Assembly: GCA_964476505.1 (NCBI GenBank)
Contig: CAYZAW010000034.1
Span: 1 to 25,475, forward strand
Origin: CAYZAW01 sp964476505
GTDB lineage: Bacteria; Bacillota; Clostridia; Christensenellales; CAG-138
Length of the DNA: 25,475 nucleotides
Direction: 5' to 3'
Made by a program: the position numbers and the translations under genes. The notes under the pieces were generated by a model, which saw only the letters and a program-made list of their open reading frames with translations, searched no databases and had not been told where the DNA came from. The first letter of the stretch is position 1. Every line of letters begins with the position of its first letter. Positions 1 to 5,982 of the stretch are shown in pieces.

Positions 1-26
1 TCCCAAATTGCCTTCAATACCTGCAT
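1..26 (-). CDS. Start of a gene leaving the window (possibly an arsenical permease)
   Basis: On the minus strand an ATG at 26-24 follows a good ribosome-binding site (GAGGGG, about 8 nt upstream) and opens a frame reading MQVLKAIW before the window ends. It lies downstream of the ArsR-type regulator and in the same direction. An N-terminus of this kind would fit an ArsP-like permease, but eight residues cannot prove that. The gene is truncated by the window edge, not broken. Confidence 0.4.
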
Positions 27-41
27 ACGATTACCCCTCAA

Positions 42-58
42 TCAAATAGATAAATTGA
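42..58. promoter_or_regulatory. A/T-rich imperfect inverted repeat, possible ArsR-type operator
   Basis: TCAA and TTGA half sites flank nine A/T-rich bases, just upstream of the start site of the gene leaving the window. ArsR-family operators often have TCAA-spacer-TTGA architecture. This is pattern matching only; the interior is not fully symmetric. Confidence 0.3.
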
Positions 59-83
59 AAACTGTCGATTTAATCGGCTTTTA

Positions 84-109
84 AAAAGCCACGTTTGATC
101 GTGGCTTTT
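84..109 (-). terminator. Rho-independent terminator after the ArsR-type gene
   Basis: AAAAGCCACG and CGTGGCTTTT form a 10-bp perfect stem around a 6-nt loop. Read on the minus strand the hairpin is followed by TTTTT. It starts a few bases after the regulator's stop codon, so it ends or attenuates that transcript before the next gene. Confidence 0.75.
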
Positions 110-111
110 CG

Positions 112-420
112 CTATTTGCAGCAGCTATCCTGTTCGCTGCTATTTACTGTCAGTATATGTCGCAGGGTTTCCTGTGCGTACTCGCTTCCGTCCAAGTCGA
201 TGGAATAGTGCGTCCACTTGCCTTCCTTACGGCCTTTGACGATTCCCGCGTCACAAAGGATTTTCATGTGGTGCGAAAGCGTAGATTGCTGAATGTTCAA
301 ATCATCCAACAGCTTACAAGCGCACTTTTCGCCGCTTTGCAGCAGTTCCAATATCCGCAAGCGGTTTTCATCACAGAAAACCTTGAATATCCTTGCCCGT
401 TCCTCATACGTCGTTGCCAT
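112..420 (-). CDS. arsR: ArsR/SmtB-family metalloregulatory repressor
   Basis: The 102-residue product has the usual size of an ArsR-family winged-helix repressor, which releases its operator when it binds arsenite or another thiophilic metal. The helix-turn-helix is at about residues 36-60 (LDDLNIQQSTLSHHMKIL), followed by a beta wing (GRKEGKWTHYSI). A Cys-Ala-Cys pair (C33, C35) sits at the start of the helix that carries the As/Sb site in classical ArsR. Two more cysteines (C100, C101) end the protein; similar Cys pairs are seen in other arsenic sensors. GAGGTGATGAC precedes the ATG. It is transcribed toward the gene leaving the window, its likely regulatory target. ArsR family is secure; arsenic specificity is inferred from the cysteines. 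Confidence 0.88.
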   Translation of the reverse strand: MATTYEERARIFKVFCDENRLRILELLQSGEKCACKLLDDLNIQQSTLSHHMKILCDAGIVKGRKEGKWTHYSIDLDGSEYAQETLRHILTVNSSEQDSCCK

Positions 421-432
421 GTCATCACCTCA

Positions 433-450
433 CATCGACTATCTTCGATG
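433..450. promoter_or_regulatory. Inverted repeat between arsR promoter and start, candidate operator
   Basis: CATCGA and TCGATG form a perfect 6-bp inverted repeat with a 6-bp spacer, just downstream of the -10 box at 456-461, where an autorepressor would block transcription. It could equally be a 5' UTR hairpin. Confidence 0.35.
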
Positions 451-455
451 GGTTT

Positions 456-484
456 ATTATAGAAGTCGGTTCGATTCTTGTCAA
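456..484 (-). promoter_or_regulatory. Consensus sigma-A promoter of the ArsR-type gene
   Basis: Minus-strand TTGACA (484-479) and TATAAT (461-456) are separated by exactly 17 bp. Both hexamers match the consensus perfectly, about 35 bp upstream of the arsR start codon. Such a strong promoter suits a gene kept down by its own repressor. Confidence 0.85.
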
Positions 485-570
485 TATGTTTTTGCAAAAA
501 CGTTTCGCTAATTAAACAGATTCTTATCTATCGGGCAGATGAAAGCACGACGCACCCCCATCGTTATTTT

Positions 571-618
571 TGAACCCCCTAAACCCAATTTGAACCCCCT
601 CAAAAGCAAGGGGGTTCA
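571..618. terminator. Strong G/C hairpin with a duplicated 5' arm
   Basis: TGAACCCCCT at 591-600 pairs perfectly with AGGGGGTTCA at 609-618 across an 8-nt loop. The same ten bases also occur at 571-580, so the 3' arm has two possible partners. The T-tract afterwards is weak (TTTCTAT). No gene ends here in either direction, so it may be a leftover terminator. Confidence 0.5.
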
Positions 619-643
619 TTTCTATCAATATTAGCGTTCTTTG

Positions 644-683
644 CCAAACAAAAGAGCATCCAAAGGATGCTCTTTTTGTTTGG
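644..683. terminator. Terminator-like hairpin in repeat copy 1
   Basis: CCAAACAAAAGAGCATCC pairs with GGATGCTCTTTTTGTTTGG across a 3-nt loop, with a single extra T in the 3' arm. The A-rich and T-rich flanks make it a possible bidirectional terminator. Confidence 0.6.
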
Positions 684-827
684 TTAGCCTGTTCGGAGGG
701 ATTCGAAGCCGCGTGAAAAAAACAGTCCTGTGGACTGTTTTTAGCGGCTGGGCAGCGCCGCCAAGAGGCCGCGCCGCGTGAAACGCAAGCGACCCGTAGG
801 CGAAGCGAAGAATCCCACCGCCGCTAC
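644..827. repeat. Structured tandem repeat, copy 1 (183-bp period)
   Basis: This unit recurs immediately at 827-1010 with about 16 substitutions and no net length change. It opens with a near-perfect hairpin (644-683), then a second hairpin (718-742, AAAAACAGTCC/GGACTGTTTTT) that can be extended by AGCCGC/GCGGCT. It closes with G/C-rich sequence containing GAATCCC (810-816), which can pair with GGGATTC at about 699-705. An open frame crosses it on the minus strand (834-631), but it has no recognisable domain and I do not call it a gene. The function is unknown. It resembles a dispersed structured non-coding repeat more than a gene. Confidence 0.85.
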
Positions 828-866
828 CAAACAAAAGAGCATCTATCGGATGCTCTTTTTGTTTGC
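827..866. terminator. Terminator-like hairpin in repeat copy 2
   Basis: GAGCATC and GATGCTC form the core stem, flanked by CAAACAAAA and TTTTTGTTTG, which can extend it. It is the counterpart of the hairpin at 644-683, with a different loop. Confidence 0.55.
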
Positions 867-1010
867 TTAGCCTGTTCGGAGGGATTCGAAGCCGCGTTAA
901 GAAAACAGTCCGGTGGACTGTTTTTAGCGGCCGGGCAGCGCCGCCAAGAGGCTGCGCAGCGAGGAACGCAAGCAGCCCGCAGGCGAAGCGGAGAATCCCA
1001 CCGCCGCTAC
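827..1010. repeat. Structured tandem repeat, copy 2 (183-bp period)
   Basis: This is the second copy of the unit at 644-827. The two hairpins are kept at 827-866 and 901-925. Several differences fall in loops (CCAAAGG versus CTATCGG in the first loop region; TGT versus GGT in the second), so the stems look better conserved than the loops. No transposase, direct target duplication or recognisable gene accompanies it. Confidence 0.85.
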
Positions 1011-1145
1011 TGCCTTGAAAGCATTTAAATCAGGGACTCTTGTGCCAGTATGTGGGGTTTGCTGTTTATTCCCGGTAAAGGTGTTGACTAGGTTTGCCAA
1101 AGCACATCAAGAGGTTTCTCTTTCCCGGAACAAACAAAAAGAAGT

Positions 1146-1538
1146 CTACTGTAATGCCTTCCGTAAATCGAAAATATACTGCGCCTGCTGTTTTTCTAAA
1201 TACCCCTTAATTAGCGGTTTCATTATGGCTTTCTTTGCCGTAACGTCTTCGGTAAAATCAATTTCGATCTGTTCGCCTATTTGTGTGAAAACGCCGATCC
1301 AGTGCCCCTTCATGTTTTCGTTTTCCATATCGAATTCCCAGCGCTTATAAGGCTGTGCAGCAGTAATGGTAAAGGTTGTGGCATAGCCGTTTTTTGTGTA
1401 TTCAACAAATTGCTTATCGTTCAAAATTTCTATTCTGCTTATATCACTTCGCCATGCATATTCTGTAAGGGATGTCACCCGTTTCCACACGGTATTGATA
1501 TCACTTTCAAAAACTGCTTTCGTGTTTACAATAGCCAT
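1146..1538 (-). CDS. SRPBCC (START-like) superfamily protein
   Basis: The 130-residue protein has the length and pattern of the SRPBCC/polyketide cyclase-like fold: an N-terminal strand (IVNTKAVFES), the helical stretch DINTVWKRVTSLTEYAWRSD typical of these proteins, alternating strands, and a long C-terminal helix (residues about 103-130). These proteins form a deep hydrophobic pocket and bind lipids, polyketides or other small ligands. No catalytic residue can be named here, so the ligand is unknown. GGAGG lies about 8 nt before the ATG. It is a single gene with its own likely promoter and no clear downstream terminator; the structured repeat lies downstream. Confidence 0.8.
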   Translation of the reverse strand: MAIVNTKAVFESDINTVWKRVTSLTEYAWRSDISRIEILNDKQFVEYTKNGYATTFTITAAQPYKRWEFDMENENMKGHWIGVFTQIGEQIEIDFTEDVTAKKAIMKPLIKGYLEKQQAQYIFDLRKALQ

Positions 1539-1575
1539 CCCGTTATCCTCCGTACAGTTCGGTCAATCGTGTTTC

Positions 1576-1604
1576 AGTATAGCATCCCCTGTTTCTTCCC
1601 GCAA
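1576..1604 (-). promoter_or_regulatory. Possible promoter of the SRPBCC gene
   Basis: Minus-strand TTGCGG (1604-1599) and TATACT (1581-1576) are spaced 17 bp and lie about 38 bp upstream of the start codon. The -35 box is weak. Confidence 0.45.
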
Positions 1605-1702
1605 CGCCTCGAAAACCCGCGCGGCATACGTTTATCTGCCTTACACAAGAACGCCTGCACCGGTGCTGTTTCCGTGTTTTACATCATGCTGATAACCGGT
1701 AT

Positions 1703-1732
1703 TCGACAGAAAAACAGAAATGGTGTTATAAT
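1703..1732 (+). promoter_or_regulatory. Possible promoter of the acyltransferase-fold gene
   Basis: TCGACA (1703-1708) and TATAAT (1727-1732) are spaced 18 bp, about 45 bp before the start codon. The -10 box is perfect and the -35 box is one base off TTGACA. Confidence 0.55.
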
Positions 1733-1776
1733 ACATACGGCAAATGGATGCCAGTATTATAATCTAAGGAGTTAAT

Positions 1777-2610
1777 ATGAAGCGCAGCGATGGAAAACGA
1801 GTAAAAAACATTTCCAATATGAACACGCTTATGCCCTATATCATGGTGGATCGCAGCGACGCCTGTAATTCCATCGAATTGAATATCCCGCTGGAGCCTA
1901 TTCGGGAATACCTGCGGCAAAAGCGCAGCGAGGGCGTTTATATGAGCCATATGGGCATTATGATCGCCGCCGTATTGCGCGCCACGGCGGAATGCCCGCG
2001 GCTTAACCGCTTTGTTGTGAACAAGCGCGTGTATGCCAGAAATGAATTCTCCGTTGGCATGGTGGTGCTTCGCCCCAAGGACGCGGAGGAGACCATGGCA
2101 AAGCTGCACCTGACCGTACGGGACGATATCTTTACCGTGCAGCAAAAGATCGACGACTTTATCGTAACCAACCGCAAGGAGGATTCCAACGACTTGGATT
2201 CTCTTATGCGCACGCTCATTCGCATTCCCGGGCTTTTGACCTTTGCAGTAGGCCTGCTAAAATGGTTGGATAAGCACAATTTGATGCCAAAGGCTGTGAT
2301 CGAGGCAAGCCCTATGCATAATTCCATTGTTGTAACCAACCTTGCCAGCATCCGCACCAATCATATTTACCATCATATTTACAATTTCGGCACCGTTGGC
2401 ATGATTATTGCCATGGGCAACACCCGGGCAGTACCTGTTATGAAGGGCGGTACCGTTGTGTATGAGCAATGCATCCCCCTTGGCGTGGTAACGGACGAAC
2501 GCATCTGTTCCGGTAGTTATTACGGCGCTGCATTCCAGCGCATCAAGCATTATCTGGCGAACCCCGCACTATTGGAGCAGCCGCCGGAGCATGTGGAGGA
2601 AGACTGGTAA
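1777..2610 (+). CDS. Stand-alone E2/CAT-fold acyltransferase-like protein with altered active site
   Basis: The 277 residues resemble the catalytic domain of 2-oxoacid dehydrogenase E2 acyltransferases and chloramphenicol acetyltransferase. There is no lipoyl or subunit-binding domain, and no E1 or E3 gene nearby. The stretch at 236-254 (GVVTDERICSGSYYGAAF) aligns with the E2 active-site segment, whose family motif is DHRxxDG. Here it reads D240-E241-R242-I-C-S245-G246, so the catalytic His is Glu and the Asp is Ser. Other family-like parts are the N-terminal MPYIMVDRSDA region and SPMHNSIVVTNLASI (about 178-192). AAGGAG precedes the ATG. It could be a non-catalytic relative or a transferase using different chemistry. 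The fold call is good; the substrate is unknown. Confidence 0.75.
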   Translation: MKRSDGKRVKNISNMNTLMPYIMVDRSDACNSIELNIPLEPIREYLRQKRSEGVYMSHMGIMIAAVLRATAECPRLNRFVVNKRVYARNEFSVGMVVLRPKDAEETMAKLHLTVRDDIFTVQQKIDDFIVTNRKEDSNDLDSLMRTLIRIPGLLTFAVGLLKWLDKHNLMPKAVIEASPMHNSIVVTNLASIRTNHIYHHIYNFGTVGMIIAMGNTRAVPVMKGGTVVYEQCIPLGVVTDERICSGSYYGAAFQRIKHYLANPALLEQPPEHVEEDW

Positions 2611-3261
2611 TTACATACTAAAAATCCCCCGGTTATCCGGGGGATACTTTTTTTTTGCAAACGCTGCCTTGGTGGATAAGCCTGAAACGATCTGCCCAAA
2701 CAGCAGATAGAAGATGTACTCCCGCACATGCGTACTGTCCTTGATTTCCCCCTTGGATATCTTTTCCGCAAATATCATAGTGGCCTGCACCGTATACGTC
2801 CAAACGATTTCCGGCCCCATGCCAAGCATACCCGCAAGCGTCGGATTCCCTTCCAGCGCTATGCTGTACATTTTTTCACATGCGCCATCCAGCCGCGGGT
2901 CCTTGTCGATGCTGTACAATGGCGATTGGATATATTGATTATAATATGATAATTCCGCTTTACGCTGTACCAGGTAATCGAACAGTTTCAGCCACGCGTT
3001 TTTTATGCGCACGGCAAAATCGATTCCTTCCCGCGTATCCTTGATGATGGCGTTTGCCACCTGCTTGTCAAACCGGGTAAAGGTTTGATACAGCAGGTTT
3101 TCTTTGCTTGTAAAGTGGCGATACACCGTTATTTCCGCAACACCGCAGGCCTCTGCGACCCTTAATGTTGTTACCCTTCCTATCCCGCGCGTTGCACTGA
3201 TATGAACCACGGCATCCATCATTTGATCGTTGATATTCTCCGGCAGCGGTCGTTTGGGCAT
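2611..3261 (-). CDS. TetR/AcrR-family transcriptional regulator
   Basis: I start it at the ATG at 3261 (MPKRPLPENI, 216 residues) because GGGGGATGGAG lies just upstream and 216 residues is normal for TetR proteins. In-frame upstream sequence gives an atypical extension. The DNA-binding helix-turn-helix is at about residues 31-57 (TTLRVAEACGVAEITVYRHFTSKENLL). The remaining 160 residues would form the helical ligand-binding and dimer domain; no ligand can be inferred. It converges on the acyltransferase-fold gene with no gap between the stop codons. Repeated TTGGTATAT sequences upstream suggest autoregulation. Confidence 0.88.
   Translation of the reverse strand: MPKRPLPENINDQMMDAVVHISATRGIGRVTTLRVAEACGVAEITVYRHFTSKENLLYQTFTRFDKQVANAIIKDTREGIDFAVRIKNAWLKLFDYLVQRKAELSYYNQYIQSPLYSIDKDPRLDGACEKMYSIALEGNPTLAGMLGMGPEIVWTYTVQATMIFAEKISKGEIKDSTHVREYIFYLLFGQIVSGLSTKAAFAKKKYPPDNRGIFSM
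2624..2653 (+). terminator. Rho-independent terminator of the acyltransferase-fold gene
   Basis: ATCCCCCGG and CCGGGGGAT form a perfect 9-bp stem with a 4-nt loop, followed by AC and a run of T. It overlaps the last codons of the convergent TetR gene. Confidence 0.9.
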
Positions 3262-3288
3262 GGCTCCATCCCCCATTGTGATTTCATA

Positions 3289-3315
3289 TTGGTATATATC
3301 TGTTGGTATATCCAA
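3289..3315. promoter_or_regulatory. Candidate TetR operator: direct repeats and a near-palindrome
   Basis: TTGGTATAT occurs at 3289-3297 and again at 3303-3311. The second copy continues into TTGGTATATCCAA (3303-3315), a near-perfect palindrome. It lies 28-54 bp upstream of the TetR start, where an autoregulatory operator is expected. Confidence 0.4.
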
Positions 3316-3376
3316 TAGAAGTGTAACATTAAAATTACCAAATTGCATTAGTAATTTGCAAAATAAGTAAATAAAA

Positions 3377-3399
3377 CCGCTCTTTTCGACAAAGAGCGG
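3377..3399 (-). terminator. Rho-independent terminator of the YegP-like gene
   Basis: CCGCTCTTT and AAAGAGCGG form a perfect 9-bp stem with a 5-nt loop. On the minus strand it is followed by TTTTATTTACTT, about 35 bp after the yegP-like stop codon. Confidence 0.85.
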
Positions 3400-3434
3400 C
3401 AATAATTATACCTTACCGTGGAAAGACGGCAAAA

Positions 3435-3803
3435 TCAGTCGGCAACAATTTCGGCTTCCTTGGCATTTTTCCGGACACTTTCAATGCCGTTTTTGCAGCT
3501 TGCCTTTGCTTTATAGCCTTCAGAGGCTAAAATGGCCTCGCCGTTGCCGGCCTTCAGGCGGAAACGGAATTCTCCGGCTTTATCCGTATAGACCTCGAAT
3601 TTGGGATTGCTCTCCTTGGCAAACCCGTCTACCGTTTGATCCTCAACCTTTGCCACAGCAGCGTTTTTCCGCACGCTTTCAACGCCGTTCTTGCAGCCGC
3701 TGAGGCTGGTGTACTGTTCAGAGATGCCGATCGTTTCTCCGTTGGACGCTACCAGCTGAAAGGAAAAGCCTTTTGAACCCTCTTTGATTTGGAATTTACT
3801 CAT
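3435..3803 (-). CDS. YegP/DUF1508-family protein with two repeats
   Basis: The 122-residue protein consists of two tandem DUF1508 modules, about residues 4-48 and 69-114. Each has an F-x-F/F-R-F strand pair, a G-E-T/A-I turn and the signature CKNG-[VI]-ESVRKNA at its end. Two-module proteins such as Escherichia coli YegP have this architecture. The biochemical role of the family is not established; members are small soluble proteins. AGGAGG lies about 10 nt before the ATG. The gene stands alone with its own promoter and terminator. Confidence 0.92.
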   Translation of the reverse strand: MSKFQIKEGSKGFSFQLVASNGETIGISEQYTSLSGCKNGVESVRKNAAVAKVEDQTVDGFAKESNPKFEVYTDKAGEFRFRLKAGNGEAILASEGYKAKASCKNGIESVRKNAKEAEIVAD

Positions 3804-3861
3804 GGACGATGCCTCCTAAACTCATTTTGGAAGTGTATATACCGCTTCCTGATTACTTGAT

Positions 3862-3891
3862 AGTATACCATTTATATATAGTGTTTGTCTA
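3862..3891 (-). promoter_or_regulatory. Promoter of the YegP-like gene
   Basis: Minus-strand TAGACA (3891-3886) and TATACT (3867-3862) are spaced 18 bp, about 58 bp upstream of the start codon. Confidence 0.55.
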
Positions 3892-3973
3892 TCTTAGGGC
3901 TATGATACACCGTTCATTGCCCATGTCTTCAAATGCTGTGTTATATCATTAGAAAAATCTGGGTATTTTACTG

Positions 3974-4002
3974 TTTACACTTGCGGCATTTCTCTCTATA
4001 AT
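3974..4002 (+). promoter_or_regulatory. Promoter of the diguanylate cyclase gene
   Basis: TTTACA (3974-3979) and TATAAT (3997-4002) are spaced 17 bp, about 40 bp upstream of the start codon. Confidence 0.72.
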
Positions 4003-4041
4003 ATTAAAATACATGTCATAAGGACGATTCCTGGAGGCTCC

Positions 4042-5151
4042 ATGGAAAGACGAGCAAAGGCGCGCAAGGGAACGATGACGCTGCGGCAGACCGCTGTAGT
4101 GCTGGATCGGAACCGTTCCGCCGTGCGCGACGAAAACTATACTGTATTATGGAAGCTTTGCCTTGCAACGGCTATATTGCTGCTGGTCGTTTTTTCATGC
4201 TCTTATTTTGTTCCACATTTAACCGCGCTTCGTCCGTTGTTTCTTGTGTTTTTCCTAATCAATGCGCTGATCTTTACCTGTGTTGCCTTCTTTGTACGCT
4301 ACCATAGAAAACTGGTCAACGCAGTGTTTTACGCATATATCATCTGTATGTTTGCCTTTGGCTTTGCGGTGGGCATTTTCTTTAGCGACGATTCCGTTGC
4401 GGGGCTGTTTTTTGTGGTGCAGGTGGCAATGCCGCTTACCATTATCGAGCGTCCGGACCGTTTGTTGCTGCTTTCCGGCCTGTTTACCGTTGCCTTTTGT
4501 ATTTGCAGCTACTTCATCAAGGGTGCCGCCATTTTTGCTTATGACATTACCGATGCTGCCGTTGGCTACATGCTAAGCAGCTTTCTCATGTTTTCCATTA
4601 CACAAATGCGCATCACCAACATCGATACCCGCCGCCGGCTGTTGCAGCAAAGCATGACGGACGAATTAACGCACCTGCCCAACCGCCGCAGGTTCAACCA
4701 GTATATGCACGAAAACATTGGGCGCATATTAGATCCCAATACCAATGTGGCGTTGTTTATGTCGGACATCGACTTCTTCAAGCGCTATAACGATACCTAC
4801 GGGCATTTGGGCGGGGACGATTGTTTGGCTGCCGTTGCCTCCATGTTCATAGCCTTTGCCAAGCGCAACAATCTGTTTGTAGCCCGCTACGGCGGCGAAG
4901 AATTTGTTGCCATCAGCATTGGCGGCAGCTCCGTAGACGCGCTGTCTTTGGCGGAGGAGTTGGTGCAAAACATGCGGCGGCTGGCAATTCCCAATTCCGC
5001 CTCCATATTTGGCATCGTGACCATCAGCGTTGGCGCGGTATCCGCCCGCTCCTACTCCTTCAGCAACGACGTAGAGTTGATCAATCTGGCGGATGCGGCT
5101 TTATATGAAGCCAAGGAAAACGGCAGAAACCAATGCCGCGTGTATACCTAA
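4042..5151 (+). CDS. Membrane-bound diguanylate cyclase (GGDEF)
   Basis: The 369-residue protein has about six hydrophobic segments between residues 37 and 190, followed by a GGDEF domain (about 204-369). That domain makes the second messenger cyclic di-GMP from two GTP. The active-site motif is intact as GGEEF (284-288), preceded by SDIDFFKRYND with the metal-binding Asp. The allosteric inhibitory site, normally RxxD, reads RNNL just before the active-site loop, so product inhibition at that site is probably lost. The membrane part has no recognisable named sensor domain. GGAGG precedes the ATG by about 6 nt. It is monocistronic, with a clear promoter and terminator. No c-di-GMP effector is visible in the window. 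Confidence 0.93.
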   Translation: MERRAKARKGTMTLRQTAVVLDRNRSAVRDENYTVLWKLCLATAILLLVVFSCSYFVPHLTALRPLFLVFFLINALIFTCVAFFVRYHRKLVNAVFYAYIICMFAFGFAVGIFFSDDSVAGLFFVVQVAMPLTIIERPDRLLLLSGLFTVAFCICSYFIKGAAIFAYDITDAAVGYMLSSFLMFSITQMRITNIDTRRRLLQQSMTDELTHLPNRRRFNQYMHENIGRILDPNTNVALFMSDIDFFKRYNDTYGHLGGDDCLAAVASMFIAFAKRNNLFVARYGGEEFVAISIGGSSVDALSLAEELVQNMRRLAIPNSASIFGIVTISVGAVSARSYSFSNDVELINLADAALYEAKENGRNQCRVYT

Positions 5152-5169
5152 CGGCTGCATGCATCCAAT

Positions 5170-5197
5170 GAACCGCCATCGTTTGCGGTTCTTTTTT
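5170..5197 (+). terminator. Rho-independent terminator of the diguanylate cyclase gene
   Basis: GAACCGC and GCGGTTC form a perfect 7-bp stem with an 8-nt loop, followed by TTTTTT. Confidence 0.88.
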
Positions 5198-5205
5198 GTT
5201 TGGGA

Positions 5206-5234
5206 TTGCGTACCTTTCATTTTTCATGTACAAT
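5206..5234 (+). promoter_or_regulatory. Likely promoter of the purO-AICARFT pair
   Basis: TTGCGT (5206-5211) and TACAAT (5229-5234) are spaced 17 bp, placed between the upstream terminator and the purO start. Confidence 0.55.
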
Positions 5235-5271
5235 CAACAAAGGAAATAATCGGAAGGATGCTTGCGTTTTT

Positions 5272-5979
5272 ATGGATATTGTACGGTATTTATCGAACAA
5301 TTCTTATCCCGGGCGGGGTATTATAGTAGGAACCAGTGCGGACGGTTCGGCTATGCTTAGCATGTATTTCATTATGGGCAGAAGCGAAAACAGCCGTAAC
5401 CGGGTATTTGTTCCTTGTGAGGACGGCATCCGCACCGAGGCGTACGACCCAGCAAAGTGCAGCGATCCGTCGCTTATCATTTACCATCCCGTGCGAGAAT
5501 TTCAAAATCGACTAATCATAACGAATGGCGACCAAACTGATACCATCCGCGACACGCTTCGTTTGGGCGGCAGCTTTACTGAGGCGCTTGCCACCCGCAC
5601 CTATGAGCCGGATGCGCCGCATTTTACCTCGCGTGTAAGCGCCATGTGCACCCTCCCGAAGGACGGCGCGTATGCCTTTGAAATGGAGATACTGAAAAAG
5701 GAAGCAGACAGCAGCGCCTGTCAGCGCCTGCATTATACTTATGGCACACTTCCCGTCGGAACCTGCCGTATCCTGCATACCTATGCCGGCAACAGCGAGC
5801 CTCTCCCACCCTTTTCCGGCGAGCCCGCATGCGTGACCGTATCCGGAGATTTTATCGCGCTGACCGCTGCTGTTTGGGATGCGCTTGACCACAACAACCG
5901 CATCTCCTTATTCAGCCGCTTTACGCCGCTTGATGGCGGTGCATCCCAAACCAAAATCATCAATCGCTTGGAGGACTGA
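5272..5979 (+). CDS. purO: IMP cyclohydrolase, PurO type
   Basis: The enzyme closes FAICAR to IMP, the last step of purine synthesis. It belongs to the stand-alone IMP cyclohydrolase family first known from archaea, not to the cyclohydrolase domain of bifunctional PurH. Recognisable segments are SYPGRGIIVG, YFIMGRSENSRNRVF, DPSLIIYHPV, TNGDQTDTI and EPDAPHFTSR, all in the N-terminal two-thirds. I start at the ATG at 5272 (MDIVRYLSNN, 235 residues) because family members begin just before the NPYPGRG-like motif; more upstream in-frame starts add unrelated residues. The ribosome-binding site is poor: GGAAGG lies 14 nt before this ATG. A second, out-of-frame ATG at 5258 could open a 22-codon leader. 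The AICAR transformylase follows after 3 nt. Confidence 0.9.
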   Translation: MDIVRYLSNNSYPGRGIIVGTSADGSAMLSMYFIMGRSENSRNRVFVPCEDGIRTEAYDPAKCSDPSLIIYHPVREFQNRLIITNGDQTDTIRDTLRLGGSFTEALATRTYEPDAPHFTSRVSAMCTLPKDGAYAFEMEILKKEADSSACQRLHYTYGTLPVGTCRILHTYAGNSEPLPPFSGEPACVTVSGDFIALTAAVWDALDHNNRISLFSRFTPLDGGASQTKIINRLED

Positions 5980-5982
5980 CCC

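Noticed and set aside
644..1010. Possible CRISPR array
   Set aside because: There are only two long, nearly identical units with no unique spacers between short repeats and no cas genes.
1281..1775. 164-codon plus-strand frame opposite the SRPBCC gene
   Set aside because: It has no good ribosome-binding site or family signature, and it overlaps a well-supported gene and the promoter of the next one.
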